DNA of 64,000 nucleotides from NCBI GenBank assembly GCA_036558125.1, contig DATBGE010000082.1:174666-238665 (forward strand), in the 5' to 3' direction. Numbering within the stretch: the stretch's first letter is position 1; every line of letters starts with the position of its first letter. Shown here one piece after another: positions 47,029 to 54,717 of the stretch. The translations under genes were made by a program, and so were the position numbers. The stretch is from DATBGE01 sp036558125 (GTDB lineage Bacteria > Gemmatimonadota > Gemmatimonadetes > Gemmatimonadales > GWC2-71-9). The notes beneath the pieces were generated by a model. It had not been told where the DNA came from and did no database searches. It saw only the letters and a list, made by a program, of their open reading frames with translations.

Positions 47029-48531
47029 ATGCCCCAGCGCCTGGAGCAGAGGCCGCATTTTGACGTGGTCCGAGCGCTCCTTCCTGTCCTGGCTTTCCTT
47101 CTACTCTCCTGTTCCGATGGCTTCAATGCCATGGCACCGGGGGGGGCGGGTGAAGAGGAAGCTCCGGCCTTTGCCGATCATACCTCCAAGGCGGTGTCGC
47201 CCATGTCCGCGACGGTCGGCCAATGGACGAACCTGTTCCCCTGGATAAACGTTGCGGTCCACCTGAGCCTGCTCCCTGATGGACGGGTGCTCAGCTTTGG
47301 GCGCCTCAATGGAGGAACGCCGCAGGTGTGGGATCCGGCCAACGGCTCTTTCACCGGAATTCCCAGTCCTTCGTTGCTCTTCTGCGCCGGAATGGCCTAC
47401 CTGCCGAATGGCAAACTCCTCGTTGCCGGTGGACACATCTCTGATGGGCTGGGCCTTCCGAATTCGAACCTGTTCGATTTCCGCACCAATTCCTGGACGC
47501 CGGGTCCCGCCATGGCGCGGGGTCGCTGGTACCCGACGGCGACGATGCTGGCCACCGGTGAAGTCCTCGTCATCGCTGGAACCGACCAGAATGGCACCAC
47601 GGTGATGGTTCCCGAAGTGCGGAGGGACAACGGCACCTGGCGCCAGCTGACCAGCGCGTCCCGGTCGCTGCCCTACTACCCGCGCAACTTCCTGGCTCCG
47701 AACGGCCAGGTCTTCTACGCCGGCGAGATGCAGGCGACCAGCTACCTGAACACGACAGGCACTGGTTCCTGGACCTTCGTGGCCAACCGCGTGGTGGCCG
47801 ACCGCTTCTACGGCGCCGCGGTGATGTACCGTCCGGGCAAGATTCTCTACGCCGGGGGCGGCAACCCGCCGACTGCTACGGCGGAAGTCATCGATCTCAA
47901 CCTGGCTTCACCGCAGTGGCACGCGACGGGCTCGATGGCCAATGCCCGGCAGCAATTGAACCTGACAATGCTGCCTGATGGCCGGGTGCTCGCGATGGGT
48001 GGGACCAGTGCCAGCGGATTCAGCAATCCGGCCGGCGGAGTCCACGCGACCGAAGTCTGGGACCCCACCACTGGAACCTGGACCCCTTGGGCCAGCAACG
48101 CGGTCACCCGGGTCTACCACTCGGGTACGGTCTTGCTGCCGGACGGGCGACTGGTCTTCGCCGGCAGCGGTGACGGCGCCAATCTGGTCAACGAGGAGGA
48201 CGCCGAGATCTTCGAGCCGCCTTACTTGTTCCAGGGACCGCGGCCGACGATCACCACCGTGGCGGCGCAGTGGAAGTACGGGGGGAAGGTGGTGGTCACG
48301 ACGCCGGATGCGGCGAGCATCGCCAAGGTCAGCCTTCTCCGTCTCAACTCGACCACCCACGCCTTTGATATGAACCAGCGGTACATCCAGCTCGGCTTCA
48401 CAAAGCAGTCCGGTGCCATCACGATGACGATCCCGACGTCCAAGACCAAGGTGCCAAGAGGGTATTACATGGTGTTCATCCTGAACGGGACCGGGGTGCC
48501 CTCGGTGGCGAGAATCATTCGGATTGCGTGA
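47029..48531 (+). CDS. Galactose/glyoxal oxidase-like copper radical oxidase, lipoprotein
   Basis: The 500-aa protein is predicted to be anchored through a lipobox (LLSC, Cys28). It has a seven-bladed kelch propeller (repeats such as LPDGRVLAMGG, LPNGKLLVAGG) and a C-terminal E-set domain (RGYYMVFILNGTGVPSVARIIRI). All residues of the AA5 copper-radical site have counterparts: C119 in FCAG and Y168 in RWYPT (the Tyr-Cys cofactor pair), Y363-H364 in RVYHSG, and H444 in TTHAF. RWY is the glyoxal-oxidase version. The expected product would be hydrogen peroxide plus an aldehyde or acid. A GGAGG ribosome site precedes the ATG. Confidence 0.88.
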   Translation: MPQRLEQRPHFDVVRALLPVLAFLLLSCSDGFNAMAPGGAGEEEAPAFADHTSKAVSPMSATVGQWTNLFPWINVAVHLSLLPDGRVLSFGRLNGGTPQVWDPANGSFTGIPSPSLLFCAGMAYLPNGKLLVAGGHISDGLGLPNSNLFDFRTNSWTPGPAMARGRWYPTATMLATGEVLVIAGTDQNGTTVMVPEVRRDNGTWRQLTSASRSLPYYPRNFLAPNGQVFYAGEMQATSYLNTTGTGSWTFVANRVVADRFYGAAVMYRPGKILYAGGGNPPTATAEVIDLNLASPQWHATGSMANARQQLNLTMLPDGRVLAMGGTSASGFSNPAGGVHATEVWDPTTGTWTPWASNAVTRVYHSGTVLLPDGRLVFAGSGDGANLVNEEDAEIFEPPYLFQGPRPTITTVAAQWKYGGKVVVTTPDAASIAKVSLLRLNSTTHAFDMNQRYIQLGFTKQSGAITMTIPTSKTKVPRGYYMVFILNGTGVPSVARIIRIA

Positions 48532-48561
48532 CGCAAGTTACAAGTTGCGGGACACCGCTGG

Positions 48562-48593
48562 CCCCGGTCGCCGAGAGGGTGGTGCGACCGGGG
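48562..48593 (+). terminator. Hairpin, possible terminator
   Basis: CCCCGGTCG (48562-48570) and CGACCGGGG (48585-48593) form a perfect 9-bp stem with a 14-base loop, 30 bases after the oxidase stop. The following sequence is only weakly T-rich, so it may be a terminator or another RNA structure. Confidence 0.45.
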
Positions 48594-48669
48594 TCAAGTG
48601 TTTATCGTTTCCGCACAAGCGGAGACACTGAGGTCCCCGACTTTAGTCCTGATTCCATGAGGTGCTGCG

Positions 48670-49590
48670 ATGCGACGTGCAATGCTGCTGCTGATTCCGC
48701 TGATTGCGGTCTTGGGCTGCCAGAGCAAAAAGGATTACGAGAAGGCGCTGGCGGACGCGCAGACGCTGGCCGCCGAGAAAGATAGCCTCCTCAGCGAGGT
48801 CCTCGAGACCTCCAAATTCGTTACGTCGGTCAATGAGGAACTGGCCCGCAGCAAGTCGACCGGTGGATCGGCTGCGACGGCGGGAGACCCTGGCGTGCCC
48901 GGCCCCGAAGCGGATCGTGCTGCCCGGGCCGCAGCGCTCAAGAAGGTCCAGGATCTGGTCGCGCACCTGAACGAGGCGGAGACCAAGCTCGAGCAGACTT
49001 CGGCGCGGGCGAAGACTCTCTCCGGCCGCAACAAGACCCTCCTGGCTCAGATCGATGACTACAAGGCGCAGCTGGATACTCTCCGGGCCAGCGCCGAGCG
49101 CCAGGCCTTCGAGCTGGGCGCGGTGATCGACAGCCAGAAGGTGCAGATCGCGAGTCTGAACGAGGAACGGGACACCCTGACTGCGCAGACCCAGTTGCTG
49201 TCGGCCGAGCGGGTCGCGCTGAACGACTCGGTCGCTCAGCTCACCACCGCCACCAACACGGTCTACTACGTGGTGGGCAAGGAAGATGAGTTGATCAAGA
49301 AGGGCGTCGTCAAGAAGGAAGGAAGCAAGTTCCTCTTCTTCGGCGGCACGTCATTGCAGCCCGCCCGGGGGCTGACTCCTGAGAACTTCACTGCGGTCGA
49401 CAAGACCCAGGAGCTGGTGATCCCGATGCCGGCCAGTGATAAGGAGTACAAGGTCATTTCCCGCCAGAACCTGGCGTTTGCCGACTCGACCGATCTGGAT
49501 GACGGTAAGGTCAAGGGCGGCCAGCTGCACATCACGGCGCCCGACCAGTTCTGGGCCGGGTCGCGGTACCTGATTCTGGTCGAGGACTGA
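48670..49590 (+). CDS. Coiled-coil lipoprotein of unknown function
   Basis: The 306-aa protein has a clear lipoprotein signal (lipobox AVLGC, Cys17). Long heptad-patterned helices follow (~20-60 and ~85-195, e.g. LEQTSARAKTLSGRNKTLLAQIDDYKAQL), then a globular C-terminal part of about 95 residues (VYYVVGKEDELIKKGVVKKEG to YLILVED). No family name comes to mind. The design suggests a periplasm-facing structural or sensor protein. The gene lies between the radical-oxidase gene and the hydrolase gene, and an array of heptad DNA repeats starts 13 bases after its stop. Confidence 0.75.
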   Translation: MRRAMLLLIPLIAVLGCQSKKDYEKALADAQTLAAEKDSLLSEVLETSKFVTSVNEELARSKSTGGSAATAGDPGVPGPEADRAARAAALKKVQDLVAHLNEAETKLEQTSARAKTLSGRNKTLLAQIDDYKAQLDTLRASAERQAFELGAVIDSQKVQIASLNEERDTLTAQTQLLSAERVALNDSVAQLTTATNTVYYVVGKEDELIKKGVVKKEGSKFLFFGGTSLQPARGLTPENFTAVDKTQELVIPMPASDKEYKVISRQNLAFADSTDLDDGKVKGGQLHITAPDQFWAGSRYLILVED

Positions 49591-49600
49591 GGTACAGAGA

Positions 49601-50530
49601 TTGAAGTTGCTGGCTGGAAGTCGCTGGTCGCTGGTCGCTCGTCAATGGTCGGTGGTCCGGCGCCCTTCGGGGCTGCCGAGACCATCGACCATCGTCCATC
49701 GACCATCGACTTTTTTCCTTTCTCTGGTCTTCCTCGCGACGATTTCCTGCGCCAATGTGGTTAACTATACCGATCCGGCGGGACCTCGCTTCGCCCTCCA
49801 GGCTCATCCTGCGGCGAACCCCGGCGCTCTCAAGGTCGTAACCTTCAACATTCGCTACGCCCGGGAGATTGACAGCGCGATCGTCGTGCTGATGCAGGAC
49901 CCCGCGCTCCGGGACGCGGATGTCATCGCGCTGCAGGAGATGGACGAGGATGGGGTGCAGCGGATCGCGAACGCCCTTGGCATGAGCTACGTGTACTACC
50001 CCGCCGTTCATCACCCGGTGGACAAGAAGGACTTCGGTCCCGCCCTGCTGGCCCGCTGGCCGATCGAAGATGATCGGAAGGTGATCCTCCCTCACTTGAG
50101 CCTGTCTCGTCGCGCCCAGCGGGTCGCTGTCACTGGACGAGTGAACATCGGGGGAGAGATGGTGCAGCTCTATGCCGTCCACCTCGCTAATTCGCTCGAG
50201 GTGAGCTACGCCGGGCAGAAGGACCAGCTTGATGCGCTGCTCAATGACGCGGATTCAGTGGGCCTTGCCGTGATCATCGCGGGGGACTTCAACAGTTATG
50301 ACGTAGCGGGTGAAGCGTTGCGCCGAGGATACTCCTGGCCGACCAGCGGCGTTCAGCCAAGCCATCACGGCCTGCGGCTGGATCATGTTCTCTATCGCGG
50401 GTTGGGCGCCTCGGCTGATTCGGCCGCTGTGGTGCACGACGTGCGTGGCGCCAGCGATCATCACCCGGTCTGGGCATTGGTCCCGGTGAAGCGGGCGCCG
50501 AAAGAGCGGACGGCGGCCGGCGGCCTCTAG
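49601..50530 (+). CDS. Endonuclease/exonuclease/phosphatase-fold lipoprotein
   Basis: EEP-superfamily metal-dependent hydrolase. All active-site motifs are present: TFNIR (Asn), LQEMDED (catalytic Glu), AVHLANS, GDFNS (Asp/Asn) and SDHHPVW (Asp-His). The C-terminal part is complete, so a phosphodiesterase or phosphatase activity is expected. Just before the domain lies a hydrophobic stretch with lipobox LATISC (Cys50), so it is probably exported. The only in-frame starts giving this signal (TTG 49601 is listed) place the N-terminal ~37 residues within heptad array E. A cytoplasmic version from GTG at 49757 is the alternative. Confidence 0.75.
   Translation: MKLLAGSRWSLVARQWSVVRRPSGLPRPSTIVHRPSTFFLSLVFLATISCANVVNYTDPAGPRFALQAHPAANPGALKVVTFNIRYAREIDSAIVVLMQDPALRDADVIALQEMDEDGVQRIANALGMSYVYYPAVHHPVDKKDFGPALLARWPIEDDRKVILPHLSLSRRAQRVAVTGRVNIGGEMVQLYAVHLANSLEVSYAGQKDQLDALLNDADSVGLAVIIAGDFNSYDVAGEALRRGYSWPTSGVQPSHHGLRLDHVLYRGLGASADSAAVVHDVRGASDHHPVWALVPVKRAPKERTAAGGL
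49604..49710. repeat. Heptad array E with inverted arms (GTCGCTG / CGACCAT)
   Basis: The forward arm (49604-49660) has units GTCGCTG, GTCGCTC, GTCAATG and GTCGGTG; the reverse arm (49679-49710) has CGACCAT and CGTCCAT units. The period is 7 in both. A six-T run follows directly (49711-49716), so the transcript could form a terminator-like hairpin. The array lies inside the predicted 5' end of the hydrolase gene. Confidence 0.82.
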
Positions 50531-50597
50531 AAGGGCCGGCTTCCGGTAGGCTGAGACGACCCCCGTAACTCGCGGAGGGTCGTTGTCGTTTTGAAGG

Positions 50598-50906
50598 GTG
50601 GCTGTTCGACGAATAGAAGAGCCTATCCGACTGATAGGGCGTTCCGGATCGGCAGAGACCTCGTGGAAGAGTAGTCCGCCGATTCCGCCCCGACTGGAGC
50701 AACTGATCCTTGCCATGCTGGCCAAGCGGCCAGAGGATCGTCCCGCAACTGCCGGGGAAGTCGCGCGCGAGCTGCTCGCGATGGATGATGACGCGTGGAC
50801 CGAGGAACAGGCCGTGGGTTGGTGGCAACAGATTCGAACTCTCGCGCCGGAGGAGACGGCTCCGGGCTCTCGAAGCGCCCAGCTGGTGATCCACGGCAGA
50901 GGCTGA
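50598..50906 (+). pseudogene. Remnant of a Ser/Thr protein kinase (C-lobe end only)
   Basis: The frame encodes PPRLEQLILAMLAKRPEDRPATAGEVARELLAM, the hallmark end of a PknB-type kinase catalytic domain (subdomain XI with the invariant Arg), followed by a WTEEQAVGWWQQ tail. No ATP loop, catalytic HRD or DFG lies upstream, where the hydrolase gene ends only 68 bases before. It is best read as the 3' relic of a deleted kinase gene; translation of a 102-aa peptide is possible but unlikely to be functional. Confidence 0.65.
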
Positions 50907-50933
50907 AACACATAGAAGGAAGTGCAGGTTCTG

Positions 50934-51872
50934 ATGAGAATCTTCTTGACCGGCTCGACCGGCGTCATAGGCCGGCGAGTCATTCCCCAGTTGGTCGAGG
51001 CCGGCCACGAGGTTACAGCCGGCGGCCGACAAAGCACGAGGCTCCAGGCGCTCCAGCTTACCGGTGCCTCGGTCCTGCCACTCGATCTCTTCGACTCCGC
51101 CGCCGTCAAGCAAGCATTGGCGGGGCAGGACGCCGTGATCAACCTGGCCACTCACGTCCCGCCGGGCCTGCGCGCCTTCCTCCCCGGGGCGTGGCGGGAA
51201 AACGATCGCATCAGGACCGCTGGCTCAGCCCTGCTGGTGAACGGCGCACTGGCCAATGACGTTCAGATCTTCATCCAGGAGTCGTTCGTCACCTATCCCG
51301 ACTCGGCCGATCGGTGGATTGCCGAGGACACCCCGCCTGACCCTCCCGCCTACAATCGCACCGTGATCGACGCCGAGAATGCTGCGGCGCGGTTCGCCCG
51401 TTCGGGAAGGCGGGGGCTGGCGCTGCGATTCGCGTTCTTCTACGGGACCGGGGACCCCTTCACGGAGACCACGCTCAAGAGCGTGCGACGGGGCTGGTTG
51501 CCGATCTCCGGTAGACCCGAGGGATTCTTCTCGATGGTCAATCATGACGATGCCGCCTCCGCCGTGGTGGCGGCGCTGAAGGCACCGTCCGGGAATTACA
51601 ACGTAGTGGATGATGAACCACTGACCCGAAGGGCGCTGGCCGATGTTCTGGCCGAAATCCTGGGGGTCGAGCCTCCCAAACTGCCGCCAGCCTGGGCTAT
51701 CCCGCTGACGGGCAGCGTCGGGGACATGGTCTCTCGCTCGCTCCGGGTCTCCAACGCGAAGCTCCGGGAGGCGACCGGATGGGCACCCCACTACCCCAGC
51801 GCGCGGGAGGGATGGCGGGCGGCCCTTGAATCGGGTCCAACCCTTCAACCGTATGTGGTGTCCAAGATGTGA
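50934..51872 (+). CDS. NAD(P)-binding epimerase/dehydratase family protein
   Basis: The 312-aa extended or atypical SDR has the glycine motif MRIFLTGSTGVIGRRV at the start, DAVINLATHVPPG after beta4, and a proline-rich C-terminal half with the segment TGSVGDMVSRSLRVSNAKLREATGWAPHYPS typical of epimerase-family ends. The usual YxxxK is not obvious: the expected region reads YPDSADRW. It may therefore be a non-canonical reductase or binding protein. ATG 50934 is preferred; GTG 50922 is possible. Its end overlaps the start of the next gene. Confidence 0.78.
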   Translation: MRIFLTGSTGVIGRRVIPQLVEAGHEVTAGGRQSTRLQALQLTGASVLPLDLFDSAAVKQALAGQDAVINLATHVPPGLRAFLPGAWRENDRIRTAGSALLVNGALANDVQIFIQESFVTYPDSADRWIAEDTPPDPPAYNRTVIDAENAAARFARSGRRGLALRFAFFYGTGDPFTETTLKSVRRGWLPISGRPEGFFSMVNHDDAASAVVAALKAPSGNYNVVDDEPLTRRALADVLAEILGVEPPKLPPAWAIPLTGSVGDMVSRSLRVSNAKLREATGWAPHYPSAREGWRAALESGPTLQPYVVSKM

Positions 51873-54423
51873 CTCCCGCGACAGGTGTTTCAGTTTGGTA
51901 ACAGTGCTTGGGCTCCTCCTCATTCTGCAAACTGAAGCCGTCCGGCCTCAGTCCATTCCTGCGGCCATATCGACAGTCAACGCCACCCTGGCGGATGCCC
52001 CGCCGGTTCTCGATGGTCGGGACGACGACGCCGTCTGGAAAACAGCGCCGGTGATTGACGGGTTCCTCCAATCCCGGCCCGCCGAGGGACTTCCACCTGG
52101 CCTCAAGACCGAGGCCCGCGTGGCCTACGATGCCCATAACCTCTACGTCTTCGTCCGATCGTTCGACCCCCATCCCGATAGCATTGTGAGCCTCCTGTCC
52201 CGCCGCGACGAGCAGACCGCGTCGGATCATATCACCGTGCTGATCGACTCGTATCACGACCGGAGAACCGGGTTTGAGTTTTCGGTGAATCCGGCAGGGG
52301 TGAAGTGTGATTACGCGATCTACAACGACGGCAATGAGGATAGCGCGTGGGATGCGGTGTGGGATGCGGCCACCGCGATTGACTCCCTGGGCTGGACTGT
52401 CGAGTACCGCATCCCGCTGTCCCAGCTCCACTACTCCTCCAAACCGAACGGGACCTTCGGGATCCTGATCTGGAGGCTGATCGAGCGAAATGCCGAGGTC
52501 GTGACTTGGCCATTATACCGGCCGTCAGTATCCGGACTTCCATCCCAGTTCGGCGAGTTGACCGGTCTCAACGGGCTGGGTAGTCCCGGCCATGCGGAGC
52601 TGGTCCCTTACATCGTTACCAAGAACGTGCAGGGCCCCCCGTCCGACAACTACGCGAGAGACCAGGAGTTCACGGCGGGTGGGGATCTGAAATACCGGAT
52701 TACCTCGAACCTGGTGCTCAACGGGACGGTGAATCCCGACTTCGGCCAGGTGGAGGCCGATCCCTCCGAGCTCAACCTCAGCGCCTTTGAGACCTTCTTC
52801 AGCGAACGCCGGCCCTTCTTCGTGGAGGGGAAGGGACTTTTCACCTTCAACGTGAATTGCGTCGTCACGGTGGACTGTAACACAGGCGAGGGCCTCTTCT
52901 ACTCCAGACGGATCGGGCGCTCACCTCAATTGTCCGACACCTACGGCGATGATTCCTCACCGACCTCAACGCGCATCATCGGGGCGGCCAAGGTCACGGG
53001 CCGGATGCCGGGAGGCTTCTCCATCGGCTTTTTAGACGCGGTCACCGACAATGTGCCTGGTCCCAACAGTACGACCCTGGAACCCACGACGAATTATGCG
53101 GTGCTCCGGGGAAATCAGGACCTGGACAAAGGCAACCTGAGTGTCGGTTTCATCGGGACGGCAACTAACCGCTCGCTCGACACCTCGTCCGAGCCCTACT
53201 TGCACCGCGAGGCGTACAGCGGCGGTGTAGACCTGCGCCGCCGCTTCGCCAAACGGTTCGAGGTTTCCGGCGCCTTCTCAGGAAGCACCGTAAAGGGCAG
53301 CGAGGCGGCGATCGCCCAAACTCAGCTGGATCCCGTCCATCTCTACCAGCGTCCCGATGGCGACCTGACCTTCGACTCCACCCGCACCTCACTCGACGGG
53401 AGCAACACGGAGCTGCGCTTCGCCAAGGTGGGCGGCAAGCGGCTCCTCTTCGAGACCGCCTACCAACGGCGTACACCCGGCTACGAGATCAACGACGTCG
53501 GCTTTCTCCGTCAGGCTGATCGGCAGGCTTGGACCAACTGGGCCAACCTCGCCTTCCGGACACCCAACCAGGTCTTCCGGCAATTGCGCTGGAACTTCAA
53601 CAACTGGGAATACTGGACCATGGCCGGGCTTCCCACCGAGCGCGCCTTCAATACCAACGTGCATACCCAGTTCAAGGGCAACTGGTGGCTCCACATGGGT
53701 GGGACACTGGGCCAGGTGGGCAGTACCTATTGTGACCGGTGCGCCCGAGGCGGACCGGCGGTGCGACAGGACATGTACATCGCTCCCTGGGCCGGCTACG
53801 AAGGAGACGATCGCAACAAACTGATCCCGTACTTCTGGGTGAACTATTTCAAGGGAGATGGCGGCCGCTCGGAAACCATCAACCTGAACCCGGAGCTGGA
53901 CTACAAGATTTCTTCCCGATTCACCACTTCGCTGTCCGCATTCTGGGAGAGCAACACCAACGACGTCCAGTACTTCGATACCTTCACCGACTCGGTCGGC
54001 GGGCTGCACTACACCTTCGCGCATCTCGACCAGCACACGCTCAGCTTCACTTGGCGCCTCGGCTACACCTTCACGCCGACTACCACACTTCAGATCTACG
54101 CTTCACCATTCATTTCCAAGGGGACCTACACCAACCTCCGGGAACTCGATCAACCGCGGGCAGACGACTACAACAATCGGTACAAGCCCTACACCTCGGT
54201 GGATCCGGGCGGGTTCAACTTCCAGCAGTTCCGGTCCAACGTGGTGTTCCGCTGGGAATACCGGCCGGGTTCGACGCTATTTCTGGTATGGAGTCAGGGC
54301 AGGGAAGGGGGGTCTGACGTCACCGAAGGCCACGACTCCTTCCGGGGCGACATGAACAATCTCTTCGACCAGCGGGCGAACGATACGTTCCTGGTGAAGA
54401 TTTCGTACTGGTTTGCGAGGTAG
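51853..54423 (+). CDS. DUF5916/CBM9-like outer-membrane protein
   Basis: The protein of about 856 aa has a signal segment (VTVLGLLLILQTEAVRPQS). An N-terminal carbohydrate-binding family 9-like domain follows (~40-230; APPVLDGRDDDAVWKTAP, VAYDAHNLYVFVRSFDP, WTVEYRIPLSQLHY). The C-terminal half has many aromatic beta strands, like an outer-membrane barrel (HTLSFTWRLGYTFTPTTTLQIYASPF), and ends in SYWFAR. This is the DUF5916 layout; the family has no proven function. The start overlaps the epimerase gene end; ATG 51853 is chosen, TTG 51826 also possible. Confidence 0.8.
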   Translation: MWCPRCDSRDRCFSLVTVLGLLLILQTEAVRPQSIPAAISTVNATLADAPPVLDGRDDDAVWKTAPVIDGFLQSRPAEGLPPGLKTEARVAYDAHNLYVFVRSFDPHPDSIVSLLSRRDEQTASDHITVLIDSYHDRRTGFEFSVNPAGVKCDYAIYNDGNEDSAWDAVWDAATAIDSLGWTVEYRIPLSQLHYSSKPNGTFGILIWRLIERNAEVVTWPLYRPSVSGLPSQFGELTGLNGLGSPGHAELVPYIVTKNVQGPPSDNYARDQEFTAGGDLKYRITSNLVLNGTVNPDFGQVEADPSELNLSAFETFFSERRPFFVEGKGLFTFNVNCVVTVDCNTGEGLFYSRRIGRSPQLSDTYGDDSSPTSTRIIGAAKVTGRMPGGFSIGFLDAVTDNVPGPNSTTLEPTTNYAVLRGNQDLDKGNLSVGFIGTATNRSLDTSSEPYLHREAYSGGVDLRRRFAKRFEVSGAFSGSTVKGSEAAIAQTQLDPVHLYQRPDGDLTFDSTRTSLDGSNTELRFAKVGGKRLLFETAYQRRTPGYEINDVGFLRQADRQAWTNWANLAFRTPNQVFRQLRWNFNNWEYWTMAGLPTERAFNTNVHTQFKGNWWLHMGGTLGQVGSTYCDRCARGGPAVRQDMYIAPWAGYEGDDRNKLIPYFWVNYFKGDGGRSETINLNPELDYKISSRFTTSLSAFWESNTNDVQYFDTFTDSVGGLHYTFAHLDQHTLSFTWRLGYTFTPTTTLQIYASPFISKGTYTNLRELDQPRADDYNNRYKPYTSVDPGGFNFQQFRSNVVFRWEYRPGSTLFLVWSQGREGGSDVTEGHDSFRGDMNNLFDQRANDTFLVKISYWFAR

Positions 54424-54454
54424 GAACCGTCAGCGCTTGGCCGGCGGTTGGCTG

Positions 54455-54605
54455 CCATCAGCCTTAAGCCGTAAGCTCTATGCCCTAGGCAAAGCCCGGG
54501 ACCTCATCCCGAGCATAGCGAGGGATCTGCTCTCCCAGACATCATGATCAAAGGGAGGCTAGCTCCCCTCGTCGCTTCGCGACTCCTTCGGCCTAGGGCT
54601 TACGA
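54455..54605. repeat. Composite intergenic repeat: heptad remnants plus palindromic element
   Basis: Outer arms: TTAAGCCGTAAGC (from 54462) and GCCCTAGGC (54482-54490) face GCCTAGGGC (54591-54599) and GGGCTTACG. These are the TAAGCC units of array B in inverted form. Inside, CATCCCGAGCATAGCGAGGG (54505-54524) plus ATCT is a left arm also present at 59921. Most of the 294-base gap between the DUF5916 and sulfatase genes is this structure. No gene is supported. Confidence 0.7.
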
Positions 54606-54717
54606 CCGCACAAACGACCCGGTTTGACGCGGCAGGAACCAGGCACAATATTCGCCTCTTGGTGCCCGGGTCACTCCCAATATGAACTCCCCGAAAATTG
54701 CGTAGTCGAGGCCAGGG

